Assembly (NCBI GenBank): GCA_023397905.1
Contig: JAEWSZ010000149.1
Coordinates: 1-17,258 of the forward strand
Length of the DNA: 17,258 bases
Direction of reading: 5' to 3'
Source of the DNA: Bacillota bacterium
GTDB lineage: Bacteria > Bacillota > Clostridia > Acetivibrionales > DSM-1351
Below, in pieces: positions 13,868-17,258 of this stretch. The notes beneath the pieces are model-generated. The model made no database searches and was not told where the DNA came from. It saw nothing but the letters and a program-made list of their open reading frames with translations. Both the position numbers and the translations under genes were made by a program. Within the stretch, counting starts at the first letter, position 1. Every line of letters begins with the position of its first letter.

Positions 13868-16237
13868 TCACAGCTTTTTAAACTTCTGGTCGTGGTACTC
13901 TCCGGGGGTCAGGCCTTCATATTTTTTGAATATGTTAATGAAGGACTGTGTATTGGGATAGCCCACCTGTTCCCCTATTTCCTTTACCTTCAGGGTGCTG
14001 GTTTCCAGCAGCAGTTTTGCTTCCATTATCCTCCTTTCGGTTATATACTCTTTTATGGACCTGCCGGTGGAATCCTTGAAAAGCTTTGCAAGATATGAAA
14101 CGCTGAAGTCCATGCTTTCGGAGACCGACTCAAGGCTCATGTCCGCGGAATTATAATTTTCATTAATGAAGTCCAATGCCCTTTTGATTATGTCTTCCGT
14201 TTTGTTGTTTTTCTTGGTGCATATATAATCCAGAATGGTCTGGAACAGGTTTTTCAGCCATACATTCATTGCTGCCAGTGATTTCTGGGCAAGTATCTCG
14301 TTGAAAAGGTTCGTTTTCTCCGGAAAGACATCATTTATGTTTATGGCCATATCAAGGCAGCATTTCAGAGTGGCGTCCAGCAGGTGGAAATGGGTATACC
14401 TGATGACCGTATAATCGGATATGTTTTTCTTGGCATATTCGAAATAGCTGTCCAGAGCTTTAAATACCTCTTCCCTGTCTCCTGCCTTCATAAATTTGAA
14501 TATCCTTTTCTCTATGTCCACAGGATGTACATAGTACCATTCCTGGACCTTGGGTATATCATTTATATGGATGATCCCGTTGGTGCCCTTTATTACCTTA
14601 TATCCGTATGCCGACATGGCTTCATTATAGGAGAGCATCAGATTGTCAATACTGCCGCATTCGGAGCCCACGCCTATTGTGACCGTGTATCTGGCATTTT
14701 CCACAATTCTCTGCTGGAGCTTTTCTATAAGTGCCTCCAGCCTCTCCTTTGTTTCGGTCTCGTCACCGGCTTCCGGAGAAGCGCTCACTATAAGGCCCAG
14801 CTCATAGTTGTTCAGCCTGACCACCTCCACAACAAAATTGCTGCTTTCATTGCAGACTTCATATATTATGCCGGTCTGATAAATCTGAAGCATACCTATC
14901 TGCCTCTCCGAATAGTCATGTGAAAAGGACTCAAAATCATCTATTCCCATAACGCAGACATAGTACCTGGCCTCTTTCAGGAGATTGCATTTATAAAACA
15001 TCAGCTTTTCCCAGACCTGTTCATCTATGACGACCGTGCTTTTCAGCAGATTGTTCAAAAGAGTGTTTTTCAGCAGGGTAAAATTCTCTTCGAAAAGCTC
15101 CTCAAAGTTTTTGTTTTTGTCCATCAGGAGCTGTATGTTCTCACCTATATAGTCAATATCATTCCTGATCCTGATTTTTTCCACGCCGTCACCGGAATTG
15201 CCCTTTACGGTGTTCACCAGCTTATTTATAGGATTGTACAGCTTCCTTGCCAGCAGGTAGGAAAAGCCTATTCCCAGAAACATGCAAATCAATGAGACGG
15301 CTGAAACATATATGACGGATACTTTTATATTCTTGTATATTTCCTTTGTGGGAATGGTATAGATATACTTCCACCCGTATTCTTCAGACTGGACGAAGGA
15401 AACAAGGCAGTTTTCATTTTCTATTTCGGTAGTGAAGCTTCCCGATTCCCTGACCATCTGATCCATGACATTTTCGGCATATTGCTTGCCTACGAAGCTG
15501 GAAAATTGGTTTTCAATATTCGAGACGGCCTTTCCGTCCTTGTCCAGTATGAATACATGGGCATTTTCATTAATTTTTGTATAATTTAAAATGTCGCTGA
15601 AATATGAGGCGTCTATGGTCAGTACCAGCACTGCCTCAGGATTTGGAGACGCCGAATTTATGGGCTTGATCACAGTTATTATATTTTTTTTGCCCGAGGT
15701 GTCTATATTGTATATTTTAAAATCCTTTTTAGGATTTTGCTGCTGGAACAGTTCCCTTGCTTTGGTCAGAAGCTCAAAATCATCCATAATGTAGCTCCCG
15801 TATTTAAAGGTCTCCTTGTCATTCATATTCTGGATCCTTCCCGTCAGGACATTCACAGAAATCCCGCTGCTCATATACATGATATGGCATGAGCTGAAAT
15901 AATTATTGTAGGCTACGGAACTGTGGGCACTGCGCAGAAAATCAATTATGTCAACGATATCCTTTTCGGAGTCATTGACATTCCAGACCATAAAATTGGC
16001 CACTCTTGGATCCAAAGCCAGCTGCATAAGAGACCGGTTGGCATCCTTCAACATTATTTCCGTGGCATTTTTCAGCTGTATGACCGTATTCCGGCTGGCT
16101 TCGGCGCTCTGTTTGCTGAGCGTCTGCCTCAGATAAAAGAAATACCACGAATTCACCACTATGAGAATAATAACCGTAAGCAGCGATAAATAGGCAAATA
16201 GCTTAACCTTGTAGCTAAAACCCTTTTTTATCAACAT
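13868..16237 (-). CDS. Membrane-anchored sensor with C-terminal AraC-type DNA-binding domain
   Basis: The 789-residue protein has a membrane span at about 12-35, an extracytoplasmic sensor region (about 36-303) of Cache-like type, a second span at about 306-330 followed by a HAMP-like stretch (ARKLYNPINKLVNTVKG), a cytoplasmic middle region (about 370-660) like the degenerate GGDEF-like part of YesN-type proteins (IGVGSECGSIDNLMLSYNEAMSAYGYKV), and an AraC/XylS double helix-turn-helix (about 683-783: SLESVSESMDFSVSYLAKLF; VKEIGEQVGYPNTQSFINIF). Binding of an extracellular sugar, or contact with the binding protein, would thus be signalled directly to DNA without a phosphorelay. Location before the binding-protein gene makes that operon the expected target. 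GGAGGT lies five bases before the ATG at 16237. This class is common beside Lpl/Ytc-type transporters in Bacillota. Confidence 0.92.
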   Translation of the reverse strand: MLIKKGFSYKVKLFAYLSLLTVIILIVVNSWYFFYLRQTLSKQSAEASRNTVIQLKNATEIMLKDANRSLMQLALDPRVANFMVWNVNDSEKDIVDIIDFLRSAHSSVAYNNYFSSCHIMYMSSGISVNVLTGRIQNMNDKETFKYGSYIMDDFELLTKARELFQQQNPKKDFKIYNIDTSGKKNIITVIKPINSASPNPEAVLVLTIDASYFSDILNYTKINENAHVFILDKDGKAVSNIENQFSSFVGKQYAENVMDQMVRESGSFTTEIENENCLVSFVQSEEYGWKYIYTIPTKEIYKNIKVSVIYVSAVSLICMFLGIGFSYLLARKLYNPINKLVNTVKGNSGDGVEKIRIRNDIDYIGENIQLLMDKNKNFEELFEENFTLLKNTLLNNLLKSTVVIDEQVWEKLMFYKCNLLKEARYYVCVMGIDDFESFSHDYSERQIGMLQIYQTGIIYEVCNESSNFVVEVVRLNNYELGLIVSASPEAGDETETKERLEALIEKLQQRIVENARYTVTIGVGSECGSIDNLMLSYNEAMSAYGYKVIKGTNGIIHINDIPKVQEWYYVHPVDIEKRIFKFMKAGDREEVFKALDSYFEYAKKNISDYTVIRYTHFHLLDATLKCCLDMAININDVFPEKTNLFNEILAQKSLAAMNVWLKNLFQTILDYICTKKNNKTEDIIKRALDFINENYNSADMSLESVSESMDFSVSYLAKLFKDSTGRSIKEYITERRIMEAKLLLETSTLKVKEIGEQVGYPNTQSFINIFKKYEGLTPGEYHDQKFKKL

Positions 16238-16271
16238 TTCATACCTCCCCTATTTTTAAACAGCACAATAT

Positions 16272-16300
16272 ATAATGTCTCCCATTTACACTATTTGCAA
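16272..16300 (-). promoter_or_regulatory. Candidate promoter for the sensor regulator gene
   Basis: On the - strand, TTGCAA (16295-16300) is followed after 17 bases by CATTAT (16272-16277). Transcription would begin near 16265, leaving a leader of about 28 bases. An alternative is an extended -10, TGCTATGAT (16415-16423), lying just downstream of an A-tract-rich region that could act as an UP element. Neither match is strong. Confidence 0.3.
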
Positions 16301-16368
16301 GCGCCGGATAAGTCATTCATTAAAAAAACAAGAAATTATGATGCCCCAGAATGTCTGAAATAAAGATG

Positions 16369-16398
16369 TTATCCCCATAAAAGCACAGCCGGGGATAA
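16369..16398. repeat. Perfect 8-bp inverted repeat with 14-base loop
   Basis: TTATCCCC and GGGGATAA are exact reverse complements separated by 14 bases. No T-run follows on the - strand (CATCTTTATTTC), so it is a weak terminator candidate for the upstream AraC gene. It could be a leader structure if the sensor gene is transcribed from near 16408, or an operator half-site pair. Confidence 0.4.
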
Positions 16399-16560
16399 TT
16401 GATTTGATATTTCCATCATAGCATAAGAAAATAGCATTTTCATTTAAAAATAAAAAAGTACTATAAAAGTAGAAAAATACTATTCATAAAACCAATTGTG
16501 ATTGAAACCTCAGCCTTCAGGCGAATGCCGTTTTCAGCCGATAGCAATTGACTTTGCGTG

Positions 16561-17258
16561 CTACTCCCTGCAGAAGGAAGGCGGATATCCCTTCAGCTGC
16601 TTGAATACCCTGTCGAAGTAGTTGATATTGCAAAATCCGGTTTTTTCGGTGATTTCGGTAATTGAAAGCTGTGTATTCCTGAGAAGGCTTTCGGCGGCGT
16701 TCACCCTGTTCAGGTTCAGATACCTGACGAAGGTCATGCCGGTCATCTCCTTGAATACCTTGCAGAAGTGGTACACGCTTAAATTGACGATTGCGGCAGC
16801 CTGATTCAGCGTTATTTTTTCACTGTAGTCCGTTGCCAGCAGATCGAATAATTTTTTGAAATCATGGGATTTATAAATGTCATTCCTTCCTGCTCTTTTT
16901 TCTTCAAAGCCCGAAGCTCTCGACATTTTGACCATCAGCTCCTGGAGATAGGCCCTTATGCACAGTTGATAGCCCATGGACCTGCTTTCAAACTCCTGCA
17001 GTATCCCCTTGATTATACCCGATATGGAGCCATACTGGCTGTTATCCTTCCTCACAATGTTGGGAAGTGTAAGCCTGCCCTCCAGAAATGGTTTCATAAA
17101 ATCCATAAAAAATTTATCCATGGGATAGCCCGCAAAAACAGACCTGTCGAAAATCACAGGCGTAAAGGACATTTCCGTATTGTTGATAGAGTATGCCGCG
17201 TGTATCTGGCCGCTGTTTACAAACATTATGTCGCCTTCAGACACCGTAAACCTTGAGC
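16561..17258 (-). CDS. AraC family transcriptional regulator with N-terminal cupin domain (5' end outside window)
   Basis: The frame stays open to the window edge (SRFTVSEGDIMFVNSGQIHAA), so the GTG at 17244 is unlikely to be the real start and the gene is cut. The visible N-terminal part is the AraC-binding cupin (GDIMFVNSGQIHAAYSINN), the usual sugar-sensing beta-barrel. The last 100 residues are a double helix-turn-helix (ITLNQAAAIVNLSVYHFCKV; ITEITEKTGFCNINYFDRVFKQ, ending GYPPSFCRE). It is a cytoplasmic one-component regulator, probably responding to a sugar or derived metabolite. It is co-directional with the sensor gene 323 bases downstream and may control that gene or the transport operon. 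Having a cupin-type and a membrane-type AraC protein side by side suggests an inside and an outside sensor for the same pathway, which is inference. Confidence 0.9.
   Translation of the reverse strand, partial: SRFTVSEGDIMFVNSGQIHAAYSINNTEMSFTPVIFDRSVFAGYPMDKFFMDFMKPFLEGRLTLPNIVRKDNSQYGSISGIIKGILQEFESRSMGYQLCIRAYLQELMVKMSRASGFEEKRAGRNDIYKSHDFKKLFDLLATDYSEKITLNQAAAIVNLSVYHFCKVFKEMTGMTFVRYLNLNRVNAAESLLRNTQLSITEITEKTGFCNINYFDRVFKQLKGYPPSFCRE

Larger units (their letters stand above)
16238..16560. other. 323-base non-coding interval between the two regulator genes
   Basis: No gene is seen here. Reading left to right it holds the ribosome binding site of the sensor gene, the candidate promoter at 16272-16300, a perfect 8-bp inverted repeat (TTATCCCC 16369-16376 with GGGGATAA 16391-16398, 14-base loop), an extended -10-like site at 16415-16423, and an A/T-rich segment at 16440-16490. 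In the last, AAAAGTACTAT-like units recur at about 11-base steps. The part next to the AraC stop (about 16510-16560) contains GCCTTCAGGC, a short palindrome, but no U-tract that would make a clear terminator. Confidence 0.5.

Noticed and set aside
14384..14923. Open frame of 179 codons on the + strand
   Set aside because: It is a shadow of the 789-residue regulator gene with no recognisable domain.
16515..16535. CcpA cre-like site (TGAAAACGGCATTC on the - strand)
   Set aside because: The second half does not match the consensus ending CA, so symmetry is lost.
16510..16560. Possible terminator after the cupin-AraC gene
   Set aside because: Only a short GCCTTCAGGC palindrome and no T-run were found.

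Overview
The window looks like a chromosomal segment from a Gram-positive, low-to-mid GC anaerobe of the Bacillota, most likely class Clostridia. The signs are strong AGGAGG-type ribosome binding sites before nearly every gene, a lipoprotein-type solute-binding protein with Lpl/Ytc-type permeases, a 789-residue membrane-anchored AraC-type regulator, and a CAP/SH3b secreted protein. Genus cannot be fixed from the sequence. No rRNA, tRNA, CRISPR array, insertion sequence or phage gene was seen.

Left part (1-4484): the 3' end of an unknown + strand gene meets tail-to-tail, with a 4-base stop overlap, a - strand polytopic membrane protein of unknown function. Upstream of that (still - strand) are tex, an S1-domain RNA-binding transcription accessory protein, and a PfkB-family hexose-phosphate kinase of the 1-phosphofructokinase type. 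The kinase and tex are 44 bases apart and probably co-transcribed. A structured non-coding stretch (4485-4723) upstream of the kinase holds a perfect 17-bp inverted repeat and two other hairpins.

Middle part (4724-8430): a 40-residue Asn/Lys/Gly-rich peptide and a YjdF/DUF2238 membrane protein on the - strand. Divergent from them on the + strand are a GtrA-family membrane protein, an 87-residue unknown protein and an RluA-family pseudouridine synthase. A secreted SH3b-CAP protein on the - strand converges on the synthase with a 14-base overlap.

Right part (8551-17258): a - strand carbohydrate locus. In transcription order it has a cupin-AraC regulator (cut by the window edge), a membrane-anchored sensor-AraC regulator, a lipoprotein solute-binding protein, two ABC permeases (LplB-like and YtcP/LplC-like) and a cytoplasmic enzyme that looks like an alpha/alpha-barrel glycosidase. 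A hairpin with a U-tract closes the operon just after the enzyme, and a long imperfect hairpin separates the binding-protein gene from the permease genes. The inferred logic is: the sensor detects a saccharide outside the cell, the binding protein and permeases import it using an ATPase encoded elsewhere, and the enzyme trims it inside. The substrate is unknown.

No wholly new kind of system is evident. The best leads are the enzyme of unclear family, the inter-cistronic hairpin, and the inverted repeats at 4548-4585 and 1244-1260.
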